From contig NZ_CP147917.1 of the NCBI RefSeq assembly GCF_039645965.1, forward strand, positions 186,001-250,000: DNA of 64,000 nt, in the 5' to 3' direction. Of the stretch, positions 1 to 8,586 are shown piece after piece; within the stretch, counting starts at the first letter, position 1; each line of letters starts with the position of its first letter. The stretch comes from Sulfurimonas sp. HSL3-2 (GTDB lineage Bacteria; Campylobacterota; Campylobacteria; Campylobacterales; Sulfurimonadaceae). The translations under genes were made by a program, and so were the position numbers. The notes beneath the pieces were generated by a model. The model was not told where the DNA came from. It saw only the letters and a list, made by a program, of their open reading frames with translations, and made no database searches.

Positions 1-2
1 TC

Positions 3-1157
3 TCATCATTTTCGCCTTTTGTAAAAGATATCCGCGTTGTAATGCGTGACAACTTCCCATTCGCTATCATTTATCCGGATTTTGAAGCACTTCAAGAAGC
101 AAAGATAATCAATATCGAAAATGAACTTCGATGGTATGGGGTAGAGCTTTACAATATGGAAGTCGATGATGCTTATAAAGTACATGGGTATGAGATCGTC
201 CACGAGAAACTGCCCACAGAAGAGGAACCTGACGATGAGGTTTACAGAGTCTTAAAATCATACCTTTCGAGTGTGACAAAAGCGGAGATACTCCCGGCTT
301 CGCATTTGGAACTTGATCTTGGACTGGATTCGCTTGATTATGTGGAGCTGTTTATCTTTGTAGAGAAGAGCTTCGGCGTAGAGATCGACGAAGCGCTATT
401 TTCAAAACTCATGAAGATGAAACTGTTGTATGAATATATAAAAGAACACCAGACACATGCCACGCGCATCGATGAAACGAGAGTTAAGTGGGATGAGGTG
501 CTAAAAGAGGATATAGACGAGAAGCTTATCTATTCGCCGATTGTGATGTTTATATTTAAAACGGTGCTGTTCCCTCTCTTTAAGCTTCTTTTTCGCATGG
601 AAGTGATCGGCCGGGAGAACATCCCTGCAACATCCTGTCTGATCGCTCCAAATCATCAAAGCATGCTTGACGGGTTCTTGATAGAGTCCACTCTGCCTTA
701 TACAATTTTAAAACGCAGTTTTTTTCTTTCTTACAAAGGGGTATTCGGGACTTGGTTCTTAAAGCCTATCGCCATCAACGGACAGAACATTTTGATAGAT
801 GAAGATGAAGATCTCAAACACACGATGCAGTACTGTGCTCTGCCCTTAAAAGAGGGGAACAATCTTGTTATATTTCCCGAGGGAGCAAGAAGCAGGGACA
901 GAAAATTTTTAGAGTTTAAACCCTTTTTCGCGATGCTCTCAAAAACTTTTGACCGACCTGTCGTACCCGTTGTGATCGACGGCAGTTTTGAAGCTTTAAG
1001 GACAGGCAAGATCATCCCGAGTCTAAAAAAAATAAGGGTGACATATTTAAAACCGATCTATCCTGAGGGTATGACATATGCCCAGATGACTGCCAAAGTC
1101 AAAGAGGCGATAGCAACTGAGATGCAGAGGAATCCGGTCTACTCCAAAGCACTTTGA
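3..1157 (+). CDS. AMP-ligase / acyl carrier protein / PlsC acyltransferase fusion (5' end outside window)
   Basis: The frame is open from base 3, so the gene begins upstream; 384 codons are visible. The first ~75 residues resemble the C-terminal lobe of an AMP-forming acyl-CoA/acyl-ACP synthetase. An acyl carrier protein domain follows, with the attachment motif GLDSLDYVEL (serine codon at 330). After a hydrophobic stretch comes a PlsC-type acyltransferase with NHQSMLDG (HX4D, bases 651-674) and FPEGARSR (873-896). By family knowledge this ligase-ACP-acyltransferase order suits acylation of lysophospholipids at the inner membrane, as in Aas, with the acyl group perhaps carried on the built-in ACP; that last point is inference. 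Its 3' end overlaps the convergent MFS gene by 19 bp. Confidence 0.85.
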   Translation, partial: SSFSPFVKDIRVVMRDNFPFAIIYPDFEALQEAKIINIENELRWYGVELYNMEVDDAYKVHGYEIVHEKLPTEEEPDDEVYRVLKSYLSSVTKAEILPASHLELDLGLDSLDYVELFIFVEKSFGVEIDEALFSKLMKMKLLYEYIKEHQTHATRIDETRVKWDEVLKEDIDEKLIYSPIVMFIFKTVLFPLFKLLFRMEVIGRENIPATSCLIAPNHQSMLDGFLIESTLPYTILKRSFFLSYKGVFGTWFLKPIAINGQNILIDEDEDLKHTMQYCALPLKEGNNLVIFPEGARSRDRKFLEFKPFFAMLSKTFDRPVVPVVIDGSFEALRTGKIIPSLKKIRVTYLKPIYPEGMTYAQMTAKVKEAIATEMQRNPVYSKAL

Positions 1158-2404
1158 ACATCATGAGCAACTTTTTTCTCATCTACGAAAAACAGTAAGA
1201 TCGCACCGACGACAAAAAACAGCGAGACCGATGCTATCGCAAGTCGTGAGTTTTCACTGAAAAGTGCAACTACGGCAATAAGTAAAGGCCCGAAGATCGT
1301 GGCGAATTTACCAAGAAAGTTGTAAAAACCGAAAAATTCTGCCGCCTGATCATGGGGGATCATCTTTGAGTAGTAGGAGCGGCTTAGTGCCTGGATGCCA
1401 CCTTGGACAAGAGCGATCATCACCGCCAGAACATAAAACTCATAGACCTCGTTCATTCTAGTCGCCCAAAAGACGATAAAAATATAGATGGCAATAGCAA
1501 GATAGATCGCTTTTTTTGTATCCCAATACTGAGCCAGTTTTGCAAACAAAAGGGTGGCTGGAAAGCCGACAAACTGCACAATCAGAAGCGCAAGTATGAG
1601 GTTGTGCGAGTCAAATCCTAGTGCCATACCGTAGTCAACAGCCATCCTGATGATCGTATCTACACCGTCGATATAAAGCCAGTATGCGATAAGAAACAGC
1701 AACAGTCCTTTGAGCTGTGATATCTTGCTGAACGTGGTTTTGAGTCTCATGTAGCCTTGTTTTATCAGACTCGTTTTTAGTTCGGTTTTTTCTCTTTTTT
1801 CCTCGACGAAGAGAAGCAGTGGAAGGGAGAAAAGTGCCCACCACAATGCTACGCTGACAAATGAGGCTTTAATGGCCGCAGCTTCATCCGTAAAGCCAAA
1901 GAACGCAAAATCCTGCAGCATCCAGACATTGACGCTAAAGAGAACCCCTCCGCCGAGATATCCTAAAGCAAAACCGAGACTCGATACAAAATCGATATTT
2001 TTTTCCGTAGATACGGAGGGAAGCAGGGAGTCGTAAAATGTGTTAGAACCCATAAATCCAATGTTGGCAAGAACATAGACAAAAACTGCCAGCTGCCACT
2101 CTCCTGCACCGATAAGGGATAAAGCCGCACTCATCGCGATACCTAGATAGGCAAATAAAAATAAAAAGCGTTTTTTTATGGAACCGGCATCGGCTATCGC
2201 CCCTAAAAGCGGTGCCAAAAGTACGATAATGAAACTAGACAGAGAGTTAGCAAAACCCAGATGGGCAGTACTTACGGTCACATTTACATCGGCACTGAAA
2301 TACGCTTTGAAAAAGAGCGGGAAAAAACCTGCCATAACGGTAGTAGCATAAGCGGAATTCGCCCAGTCGTAAAGTGCCCAAGAGTAGATGCTTTTTTTAT
2401 TCAT
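1139..2404 (-). CDS. MFS transporter, UMF1 / Atg22-like family
   Basis: A 421-residue very hydrophobic protein with about 12 membrane segments. The N-terminus SWALYDWANSAYATTV is characteristic of the UMF1 branch of the major facilitator superfamily, related to fungal vacuolar effluxer Atg22. The substrate is unknown. A charged cytoplasmic loop near the middle (EEKREKTELKTS) separates the two six-helix halves. Its start codon lies only 20 bp from the divergent glycerophosphodiesterase start, so its own promoter must sit inside that neighbour's coding region. It overlaps the preceding acyltransferase gene tail to tail. Confidence 0.85.
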   Translation of the reverse strand: MNKKSIYSWALYDWANSAYATTVMAGFFPLFFKAYFSADVNVTVSTAHLGFANSLSSFIIVLLAPLLGAIADAGSIKKRFLFLFAYLGIAMSAALSLIGAGEWQLAVFVYVLANIGFMGSNTFYDSLLPSVSTEKNIDFVSSLGFALGYLGGGVLFSVNVWMLQDFAFFGFTDEAAAIKASFVSVALWWALFSLPLLLFVEEKREKTELKTSLIKQGYMRLKTTFSKISQLKGLLLFLIAYWLYIDGVDTIIRMAVDYGMALGFDSHNLILALLIVQFVGFPATLLFAKLAQYWDTKKAIYLAIAIYIFIVFWATRMNEVYEFYVLAVMIALVQGGIQALSRSYYSKMIPHDQAAEFFGFYNFLGKFATIFGPLLIAVVALFSENSRLAIASVSLFFVVGAILLFFVDEKKVAHDVQSALE

Positions 2405-2413
2405 AAAAAATGA

Positions 2414-2419
2414 TACAAT
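2414..2419 (+). promoter_or_regulatory. -10-like box for the glycerophosphodiesterase gene
   Basis: TACAAT (in GATACAATAAT) ends 5 nt before the ATG at 2425. No Shine-Dalgarno sequence is visible between them. If used, transcription would begin at or next to the start codon, giving a leaderless mRNA. Position and sequence only; no start site is mapped. Confidence 0.35.
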
Positions 2420-2424
2420 AATTT

Positions 2425-3195
2425 ATGAAATTTTTGGAACTCTTTTCTCGAACCGGTCTTATAGGTGCTCATCGCGGCGCGCGAACCAAAGCCCCTGAGA
2501 ACACTCTTCGCTCTCTTAAAGCCAGCGTGGGACATTGCGACTTTATAGAGGTCGATGTCCAGCTAAGCCGTGACGGTGTCGCTGTCATTATGCATGATGA
2601 TACGTTGGAGAGGACGACGAACGTCGCTAAGATCGAAGCATATAAAAGCCGTACTCCCTATAATGTTGCCGATTTTACTTTTAAAGAGCTCGACTCACTT
2701 GATTACGGCAGCTGGTTTGACGGAGAATTTGAACCGCTGTTGACTCTAAAGCAAGCACTGCAGTTTATAAAAGAGAACAGGATGTTTTTAAATATAGAGA
2801 TCAAGGATATGCATCAGTTTTTTAGTGATGAACAGGTCATCTCTACAGTGCTTCAAGAGGTAGAGGAACTGCGTGTACAAGAATCGGTGATCTTCTCCTC
2901 GTTTTGGCATGAGTATCTGCCCTTATGCAAAGAGAGACTGCCTTCTGTTCCTACCGCAGCCCTGGTAGAAGACACCCACCCTGACAACCTCATTGAGTAT
3001 CTGCGCTCCTTACATGTAGACGTGTATAACATGAATGATGAACTCGTAGATAAAGAGAGCGTAAACAAGCTGCGTCAGGCTGGCTTTTTTGTGAACATAT
3101 ATACGGTCAACGATCCGCTTCGTGCCAAAGAGCTTTTTGAAATGGGGGTAAACGGGATCTTTACCGATATTCCCTCTTTATACTATCCTCTTTGA
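2425..3195 (+). CDS. glycerophosphodiester phosphodiesterase
   Basis: 256 residues of the GDPD family, which hydrolyses glycerophosphodiesters to glycerol 3-phosphate and an alcohol. The family signature is intact: GAHRGA with H16/R17, PENT with E25/N26, EVDVQLSRDG with E42/D44, and MHDDTLERTT with H57. There is no signal peptide, so it is probably cytosolic (UgpQ-like). The C-terminal part keeps the barrel ending seen as NIYTVNDPLRAKELFEMGV and GIFTDIP. It lies next to the lysophospholipid acyltransferase fusion, which fits a lipid-recycling neighbourhood. No ribosome binding site precedes the ATG. Confidence 0.9.
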   Translation: MKFLELFSRTGLIGAHRGARTKAPENTLRSLKASVGHCDFIEVDVQLSRDGVAVIMHDDTLERTTNVAKIEAYKSRTPYNVADFTFKELDSLDYGSWFDGEFEPLLTLKQALQFIKENRMFLNIEIKDMHQFFSDEQVISTVLQEVEELRVQESVIFSSFWHEYLPLCKERLPSVPTAALVEDTHPDNLIEYLRSLHVDVYNMNDELVDKESVNKLRQAGFFVNIYTVNDPLRAKELFEMGVNGIFTDIPSLYYPL

Positions 3196-3262
3196 TTTTC
3201 CTGATTATTAGTGAATATTAATATTAATTTTACTATCATTAAAAGAAAAAAGGTCAAAGATA

Positions 3263-3706
3263 ATGATGGAATTGAAGATTACAGATGGAGAGATGGGTGT
3301 ACGTCCACCGGTTACAAAGCCCCATCCTGGGTTCCTTCATCAAGTTGGTGAAGAAAGATTTCGTAAGCTTGTAAGTGATCACTACGAACTTATAAGAAAC
3401 AGCGATATAGCGTTTTTATTTCCGGTAAACGATGAGGATGATTTTGAGCAGGCGAAAAAGAATGCTGCTGATTTCTTGATTCAGATATGCGGCGGTCCTG
3501 ATTATTTCAACCAACACCGCGGTGAGCCTAGAATGGTAGGTCGTCATGCACCTTTTCGTATTGATGAACATGCAAGAAGAAGATGGTTGGAGTTTTATGC
3601 AGAGCTTCTTCCAAAACTCGAAGATGAGGGGATAAGCCCTGAGTATATCAAATCGTTTTGGGATTATCTCGATATCTTCTCTATCTGGATGATAAACATC
3701 AAATGA
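3263..3706 (+). CDS. truncated haemoglobin-like globin
   Basis: 147 residues. The segment from GGPDYFNQHRGEPRMVGRHA onward matches group 2-type truncated haemoglobins, with H95 in RHAPFRI as the likely proximal haem ligand and W108 in RRRWLEF as the distal-side tryptophan. The N-terminal ~25 residues (GEMGVRPPVTKPHPG) extend beyond the usual fold. By family knowledge such globins bind O2 or NO and often help in nitrosative or low-oxygen stress; the exact ligand is not visible here. A second ATG at 3266 is equally possible as start. The gene stands alone between a GDPD gene and a convergent hisK-type gene. Confidence 0.78.
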   Translation: MMELKITDGEMGVRPPVTKPHPGFLHQVGEERFRKLVSDHYELIRNSDIAFLFPVNDEDDFEQAKKNAADFLIQICGGPDYFNQHRGEPRMVGRHAPFRIDEHARRRWLEFYAELLPKLEDEGISPEYIKSFWDYLDIFSIWMINIK

Positions 3707-3734
3707 ACTTCAAAGTCTGCACGCAGTATGCTCT

Positions 3735-4514
3735 TTAAAAACTGATCAGTTCTCTGTCTCTGTTTTTAAAGACGGCACACTTTGTGTAGCCGACTTCACG
3801 TGCTAGTGCGATAATGTTTTCGTTATACAGTCCGACTTGTTCGGGTTTGTGTGCGTCTGAGCCGAAAGTTATAGGGATATCTAAAGCATAAGCTTCGCCG
3901 AGAAGCTCTTGTGAGGGATATGTCTGTTCTATCGGCTTTCTAAGTCCCGCCATATTTAACTCTAAAACAGCACCGCTTTTTTTGATCGCTTTTAATGCGT
4001 TTGATGCGATAGACAAGATGTCGCGTTTAGGCATGAACTTAAAAACTTTGATCAGGTCAAGATGCCCTATGATGTCGAATTTTCCAAACTTTGCCATCTC
4101 TTCGATCGCGTCAAAATACTCCTGCCAGATTTTATCGATATCTTCAGTATGGTATCTTCCTATAAACTCAGGATTGTCAAAGCCCCATCCGTCTATAAAG
4201 TGAACCGAACCAATAAGAAAATCCACGTCGGCATTTAAGACTCTTTCATCCATATAGCCTTTGAGATAATCTACCTCATAGCCCAGGAGCACCTCTATCT
4301 TGCCTTGATATTTTATCTTTGCATCGTTTATCCATTTTTCATACACACTCATCTCGTCAAAACTCATGCGGTATTTGGGGTCGAAATCCATAGGTGCATG
4401 GTCGGAAAAACCGAAGTATTTGATCCCTTTTTTTATAGCTGCTTCTATATATTCGTCAACTGTTCCCTCTGCATGATTACAAAGCGTCGTATGATTGTGC
4501 AAATCCACTAACAT
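3735..4514 (-). CDS. PHP-family histidinol-phosphatase
   Basis: 259 residues, likely removing phosphate from L-histidinol phosphate in histidine synthesis. PHP-domain metal ligands are visible: the N-terminal LHNHTTLCNH (H6, H8), GFSDHAP, an IGSVHF segment, IIGHLDL, and GSDAHKPEQVG near the end. No other his gene is in the window. The promoter must lie within the 82 bp shared with the divergent cheZ. A perfect 12-bp palindrome AACTGATCAGTT (3740-3751) overlaps the last codons. Confidence 0.85.
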   Translation of the reverse strand: MLVDLHNHTTLCNHAEGTVDEYIEAAIKKGIKYFGFSDHAPMDFDPKYRMSFDEMSVYEKWINDAKIKYQGKIEVLLGYEVDYLKGYMDERVLNADVDFLIGSVHFIDGWGFDNPEFIGRYHTEDIDKIWQEYFDAIEEMAKFGKFDIIGHLDLIKVFKFMPKRDILSIASNALKAIKKSGAVLELNMAGLRKPIEQTYPSQELLGEAYALDIPITFGSDAHKPEQVGLYNENIIALAREVGYTKCAVFKNRDRELISF

Positions 4515-4596
4515 TTATTCAAATCTCTTTTTTTTTAAAGTTTATCTTGGTATTATAGTACAAAATGTTATTATAAACATATTTTGGAGCAGTTTT

Positions 4597-5301
4597 ATGA
4601 CACAAGAAGAGTTGGATGCTTTGATGAGCGGAGATATGGATTCGGTCGATGATGAAGTATCTGAACTGGATGAATCTAACGAAATCGAAACAGATGAAGA
4701 AGTGGAAGAGTCACCGACAAAAGCAGAGTTAGAAGCGCGTAGAGTGCATCCTAATAAAATGGTACCCCCACCTCCATATGACGATAACAAAGTGGTACAC
4801 CAACTTGATGACGTTACAAAAGAGAGCGAAGAAAAAGCGACTCAGATCTTTGATATCGTAGAAAATATCAGTAACGACTTGATGGAGAAAGAGGAGAACA
4901 TAAACTCTTGTATCCAAGTAATCGAAGATAATATAAAACTGTTTACAAATCTAGCAGAAAAATTCCCGGATATCAAAGCTTTTCAAAAAGCGAAAGATGA
5001 TAATACTGAAGCGCTCTCAAGTGCTCAAGAGGTATTAGAGTCTATGCAGGGAAGCGGTGATGAACTTATGAATGTTATGGACATCATGCAGTATCAAGAT
5101 ATTCACCGTCAAAAAATCGAACGTGTCATCAATGTTATGCGTGCTCTTTCAAACTATATGAACGCACTTTTCGCAGGTAAAATAGATGATGAGAAGCGTG
5201 TAAGTTCTGCAGTTCACCTTCCCGGTGATCAGGGAACAGAGGATGTGGTCAATGCTGATGATATTGAAGCGTTACTTGCACAATTTGGCACAAACGGATA
5301 A
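4597..5301 (+). CDS. cheZ: CheY-P phosphatase CheZ (epsilonproteobacterial type)
   Basis: 234 residues from the ATG at 4597, which follows TTGGAG; an in-frame extension to 4495 would run into the divergent histidinol-phosphatase and is not credible. The segment DIMQYQDIHRQKIERVINVM matches the CheZ catalytic helix with its essential Asp and Gln. The C-terminus NADDIEALLAQFG resembles the CheY-P-tethering tail of E. coli CheZ. The N-terminus TQEELDALMSGD resembles the CheY-binding peptide of FliM. An acidic linker follows. The gene heads the same neighbour set as in C. jejuni (cheZ, U32 protease, purE, DUF3972). Confidence 0.85.
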   Translation: MTQEELDALMSGDMDSVDDEVSELDESNEIETDEEVEESPTKAELEARRVHPNKMVPPPPYDDNKVVHQLDDVTKESEEKATQIFDIVENISNDLMEKEENINSCIQVIEDNIKLFTNLAEKFPDIKAFQKAKDDNTEALSSAQEVLESMQGSGDELMNVMDIMQYQDIHRQKIERVINVMRALSNYMNALFAGKIDDEKRVSSAVHLPGDQGTEDVVNADDIEALLAQFGTNG

Positions 5302-5353
5302 AATTCCAAAAAAATTTAATGCTTTACTTATAAGCATTATAAGATGAGAAGAT

Positions 5354-6646
5354 ATGCAAAAAGTAGAATTACTTTCTCCGGCTGGAAACTTAGAAAAGCT
5401 TCGTATTGCCATTGATTTCGGTGCCGATGCCGTATACGGCGGTGTAAGCCATTTTTCACTTCGTATACGTTCTGGCAAAGAGTTTACGTTTGAGGATTTT
5501 AAAGAGGGGATAGAGTATGCCCACTCAAAAGGAAAAAAAGTCTATGCGACTATAAACGGCTTTCCGTTTAACTCTCAGCTTGAACTTTTAAAAAAACATA
5601 TACTAAAGATGGCGGAACTCGGTCCCGATGCCATTATCGTAGCGACGCCTGGAGTGCTGAAGCTATGTAATGAACTTGCACCGCATATCCCGCTTCATCT
5701 TTCGACTCAGGCAAACGTACTTAACGTCCTTGACGCAAAAGTCTACTATGATATGGGTGCGCGCCGTATCATTGCTGCTCGTGAGATATCTTTAAAAGAC
5801 CTGTGTGAGATAAAAAAAGAGCTTCCTGATCTGGAAGTAGAGGTGTTTGTCCACGGTTCTATGTGTTTTGCGTATAGCGGAAGATGTCTGATATCGACAT
5901 TGCAAAGCGGTCGTGTTCCAAACCGCGGAAGCTGTGCAAATGACTGTAGATTTCCGTATGAGCTCTACGCTGCAAATCCTGAGACGGGAACACTTTTCAG
6001 ACTTGAAGAGGATCCTGGCATCGGGACTTACATCATGAACTCAAAAGATCTGAATTTAGCTTCGCATATCAAAGAGATACTCGATAGCGGATGTGTGGAT
6101 TCACTAAAGATAGAGGGACGTACCAAGACTTCATACTATGCAGCGGTCACGGCGAAAGCCTACCGTATGGCGATAGATGACTACTATGCGGGCTGTTATG
6201 AACCGAGCAAGTATCAGTATGAGTTAGAGAGCATGCAAAACCGCGGATATACTGATGCTTATCTTGTAAGCCGTCCGTTTGAGAAACATGACGGTCAGAG
6301 TCTGGATTTTACGATGCAGATGGGAACACATCAGGTAAGCGGGATGGTCACACTAGAGGGCACGCACTTTATGTGTAAATATAAAACACTGCCAAATGAA
6401 GAGTTGGAGATCGTAGCTCCTCTTGATACAGTATTACACGACGTGGACAACGAGATAGGGACAATCTACCAAAGAGACGGCAGATGGTATATGAAGTTAA
6501 AAAAACTGGTTGCAGAGAATAAAAAAGTCTGGGATGAAGTCCATAGCGGAAACTTAAATCCTATAGAGCTGCCGACAATGCTTCCGTCGTATACTTTTTT
6601 AAGAATACCGGCAGACGGCGATATGGGCACTCACCCTAAAATTTAA
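5354..6646 (+). CDS. U32-family peptidase / TrhP-like tRNA hydroxylation protein
   Basis: 430 residues beginning LLSPAGNLEKL, with GADAVYGG near residue 27, typical of the U32 family. The family's cysteine-bearing core is present in FVHGSMCFAYSGRC and NRGSCANDCRFPYE. E. coli members YegQ (TrhP) and RlhA carry out tRNA and rRNA hydroxylation, so despite the older 'collagenase PrtC' label an RNA-modification role is more likely. Translation begins 52 bp after cheZ, with only a weak GAGAAG upstream of the ATG. Followed 23 bp later by purE. Confidence 0.85.
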   Translation: MQKVELLSPAGNLEKLRIAIDFGADAVYGGVSHFSLRIRSGKEFTFEDFKEGIEYAHSKGKKVYATINGFPFNSQLELLKKHILKMAELGPDAIIVATPGVLKLCNELAPHIPLHLSTQANVLNVLDAKVYYDMGARRIIAAREISLKDLCEIKKELPDLEVEVFVHGSMCFAYSGRCLISTLQSGRVPNRGSCANDCRFPYELYAANPETGTLFRLEEDPGIGTYIMNSKDLNLASHIKEILDSGCVDSLKIEGRTKTSYYAAVTAKAYRMAIDDYYAGCYEPSKYQYELESMQNRGYTDAYLVSRPFEKHDGQSLDFTMQMGTHQVSGMVTLEGTHFMCKYKTLPNEELEIVAPLDTVLHDVDNEIGTIYQRDGRWYMKLKKLVAENKKVWDEVHSGNLNPIELPTMLPSYTFLRIPADGDMGTHPKI

Positions 6647-6669
6647 ATTTAATTGTAAGGAAAAATGGT

Positions 6670-7164
6670 ATGAAATTTGTTTCGATAATAATCGGTAGTA
6701 AAAGTGATTTTGAAGTAATGAAGTCTTGTGCAGATACGTTTGAGGCTTTCGGTGTAAATTATGAGCTTGTTATCTCATCTGCTCACCGTTCTCCTGAACG
6801 TACAAAAGAGTATGTAGAAAAAGCTGAGAAAAAAGGTGCACAAGTGTTCATCGCAGCAGCTGGTATGGCGGCTCACTTAGCAGGTGTACTTGCTTCAAAG
6901 ACTGTTAAACCTATTATCGGTGTTCCTATGAGCGCATCGGCTCTAAGCGGTATCGACGCTCTTCTTTCGACTGTACAGATGCCGGCTGGAATGCCAGTTG
7001 CTACTGTTGCTATAGGAAAAGCAGGTGCAATCAACTCTGCATACCTTGCAATGCAGATATTGGCTCTTGAAAATGAAGATTTAAGAGTGAAGCTAAAAGA
7101 AGATAGAATAGCAAAAGCTAAAAAAGTCGAGATGGATTCTATGGAGATAGAAACTATTCTTTAA
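6670..7164 (+). CDS. purE: N5-carboxyaminoimidazole ribonucleotide mutase
   Basis: 164 residues. PurE converts N5-CAIR to CAIR in purine synthesis. Signature motifs are clear: GSKSDFEVM (substrate phosphate loop), SAHRSPERT with the catalytic histidine, AAAGMAAHLAGV, and MPAGMPVATVAIG. Length is normal for the bacterial class I enzyme. AAGGA precedes the ATG by about 8 nt. PurK is not in the window. Confidence 0.95.
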   Translation: MKFVSIIIGSKSDFEVMKSCADTFEAFGVNYELVISSAHRSPERTKEYVEKAEKKGAQVFIAAAGMAAHLAGVLASKTVKPIIGVPMSASALSGIDALLSTVQMPAGMPVATVAIGKAGAINSAYLAMQILALENEDLRVKLKEDRIAKAKKVEMDSMEIETIL

Positions 7165-7191
7165 TACTTTGAGCTATCAAAAGGGATTACT

Positions 7192-7680
7192 ATGAGTTTT
7201 AATTGGATGAGTATTGAAGAGTATGCGGATTTAACTGGGTTAGAGCTTCTTGCTATCGAAGAACTGATAGCAAGAGACAAGCTGGTAAGCAGAGTCGAGA
7301 ACGGGCAGACATATATCGACCCGTCCAAAGGTACTAGCGAGATAGTCCCGTCGCAGCTTCAAGACGTATCCAAATCAAGCAGTCCAGATATGACAGTCCC
7401 TGCACAATTTGTCGAAAGGACAATAGGTACTATTATCAATCTTCACGAAAGAGTCCTTGATGCAAAAGATGAGACGATAGAGTCGATTAAAAACGAGAAT
7501 ATGTTTTTAAAAGAGGCTCTCTCATCTCTTCAAGAACTTTATGAAGAGGATAGAAAGACCATAGACACTCTTACGACTCAACTAAAACTTTCTCAGCAAG
7601 AGGTTGAGTTTTTAAGAAGAAAATATAAGCTGATGTGGGGGAAAGTCGTTGAGAACTACTCAACAACCGATAAAGAATGA
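7192..7680 (+). CDS. DUF3972 protein, coiled-coil
   Basis: 162 residues of the epsilonproteobacterial DUF3972 type. The N-terminal ~45 residues (MSIEEYADLTGLELLAIEEL) look like a small helix-turn-helix or MerR-like fold followed by a strand that reads a fixed signal. The rest, from about residue 80, is heptad-rich helix (ERVLDAKDETIESIKNEN), a likely coiled coil. Function is unknown. It follows purE in the same order as in C. jejuni. Its stop codon overlaps the next start by four bases (ATGA). Confidence 0.75.
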   Translation: MSFNWMSIEEYADLTGLELLAIEELIARDKLVSRVENGQTYIDPSKGTSEIVPSQLQDVSKSSSPDMTVPAQFVERTIGTIINLHERVLDAKDETIESIKNENMFLKEALSSLQELYEEDRKTIDTLTTQLKLSQQEVEFLRRKYKLMWGKVVENYSTTDKE

Positions 7681-8534
7681 CGATTGATGAAGCATGTATC
7701 GGTTGTATAATCAACCAAAGTCTCAAAGTAGCAAATGCGATAAAGGCCGATGAGGTCTTGACTGAAAAGTTAGTCTCAGAAGTCACGAAAAGTTCCAAAG
7801 ATTTTTCATTCTCACTCACACCTCCCGAAGTAGCGACAGATGTTTACGAGATGATGGCTCTCATCGCAGAAAAACAAGATCTCTATGATGAAGTAAAAGC
7901 ACACTCCACGCAAAAAGCACTCGAATTTGTTCCCTTTTTACAATACAAAATAGATAATTCCAAAGATAAACTTCTAACGGCTGTTAAAGTAGCCATAGCA
8001 GGAAACGTTATTGATCTGGCCGCGGAAGTCGAGTTTGATCTGGCAGACGAGGTGGAAAAGATCTTTGATACTCATTTTGACTATGATGAGTTTGAAAAGT
8101 TAAAAGCCTCTCTTAAAGAAGCACAGACACTGCTCATTATCGGAGACAATGTCGGTGAACACATCTTTGACTATCTCTTCATACAAACACTTAAAGAGCT
8201 TTATCCGCTATTATATATCTCCTACATGGTAAGAGGAAATCCGATCATCAACGACGTGACGATGAAAGAGGCGGAGGAAGCCGGTTTTGACAAGCTGTGT
8301 AATCTCGTCGACAGCGGTGTGAACACTCCCGGATTTACTTATGACAGAGCAAATGAAGAGTCACAAAAACTTTTTGATTCAGCTGATCTGGTCATCACTA
8401 AAGGGATGGGAAACTACGAGTGTTTAAGTCCTGCCAGAAGGACAAATATGGCATATCTTTTAAAAGTAAAATGCAGTGTCGTAGCTTCTTCTCTTGGAAA
8501 GAATATCGGCGATATCGTCTGCAAGATGATCTAA
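7677..8534 (+). CDS. DUF89 / ARMT1-like damage-control phosphatase
   Basis: 285 residues. The protein carries the DUF89 pattern: an N-terminal CIGC pair (residues 8-11, CIGCIINQ), LIIGDNVGEHIFD with a metal-binding Asp-Asn, and KGMGNYECL near the C-terminus. Members of this metal-dependent family remove phosphate from damaged or harmful sugar phosphates; the substrate here is unknown. Translation is coupled to the DUF3972 gene through the ATGA overlap at 7677-7680. A TTACATGTAA palindrome follows 12 bp after the stop. Confidence 0.82.
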   Translation: MTIDEACIGCIINQSLKVANAIKADEVLTEKLVSEVTKSSKDFSFSLTPPEVATDVYEMMALIAEKQDLYDEVKAHSTQKALEFVPFLQYKIDNSKDKLLTAVKVAIAGNVIDLAAEVEFDLADEVEKIFDTHFDYDEFEKLKASLKEAQTLLIIGDNVGEHIFDYLFIQTLKELYPLLYISYMVRGNPIINDVTMKEAEEAGFDKLCNLVDSGVNTPGFTYDRANEESQKLFDSADLVITKGMGNYECLSPARRTNMAYLLKVKCSVVASSLGKNIGDIVCKMI

Positions 8535-8545
8535 AGAAGAATCAT

Positions 8546-8557
8546 CTTACATGTAAG
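8546..8557. repeat. dispersed palindrome CTTACATGTAAG
   Basis: A perfect 12-bp palindrome between the convergent ends of the DUF89 gene and the unknown gene on the other strand. It is followed by GGCTTTT, giving 18 bases identical to the copy at 24474. It is one of six intergenic copies of the TTACATGTAA core in this window. Confidence 0.7.
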
Positions 8558-8586
8558 GCTTTTTCAAAGGAAAGCTTTATAGATTA

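Noticed and set aside
3740-3751. Palindrome AACTGATCAGTT at the end of the histidinol-phosphatase gene
   Set aside because: It lies within coding sequence, has no loop and no T run, and occurs once; probably chance.
4495-4596. 34-residue N-terminal extension of CheZ
   Set aside because: It overlaps the divergent histidinol-phosphatase start and promoter region; TTGGAG before the ATG at 4597 marks the real start.
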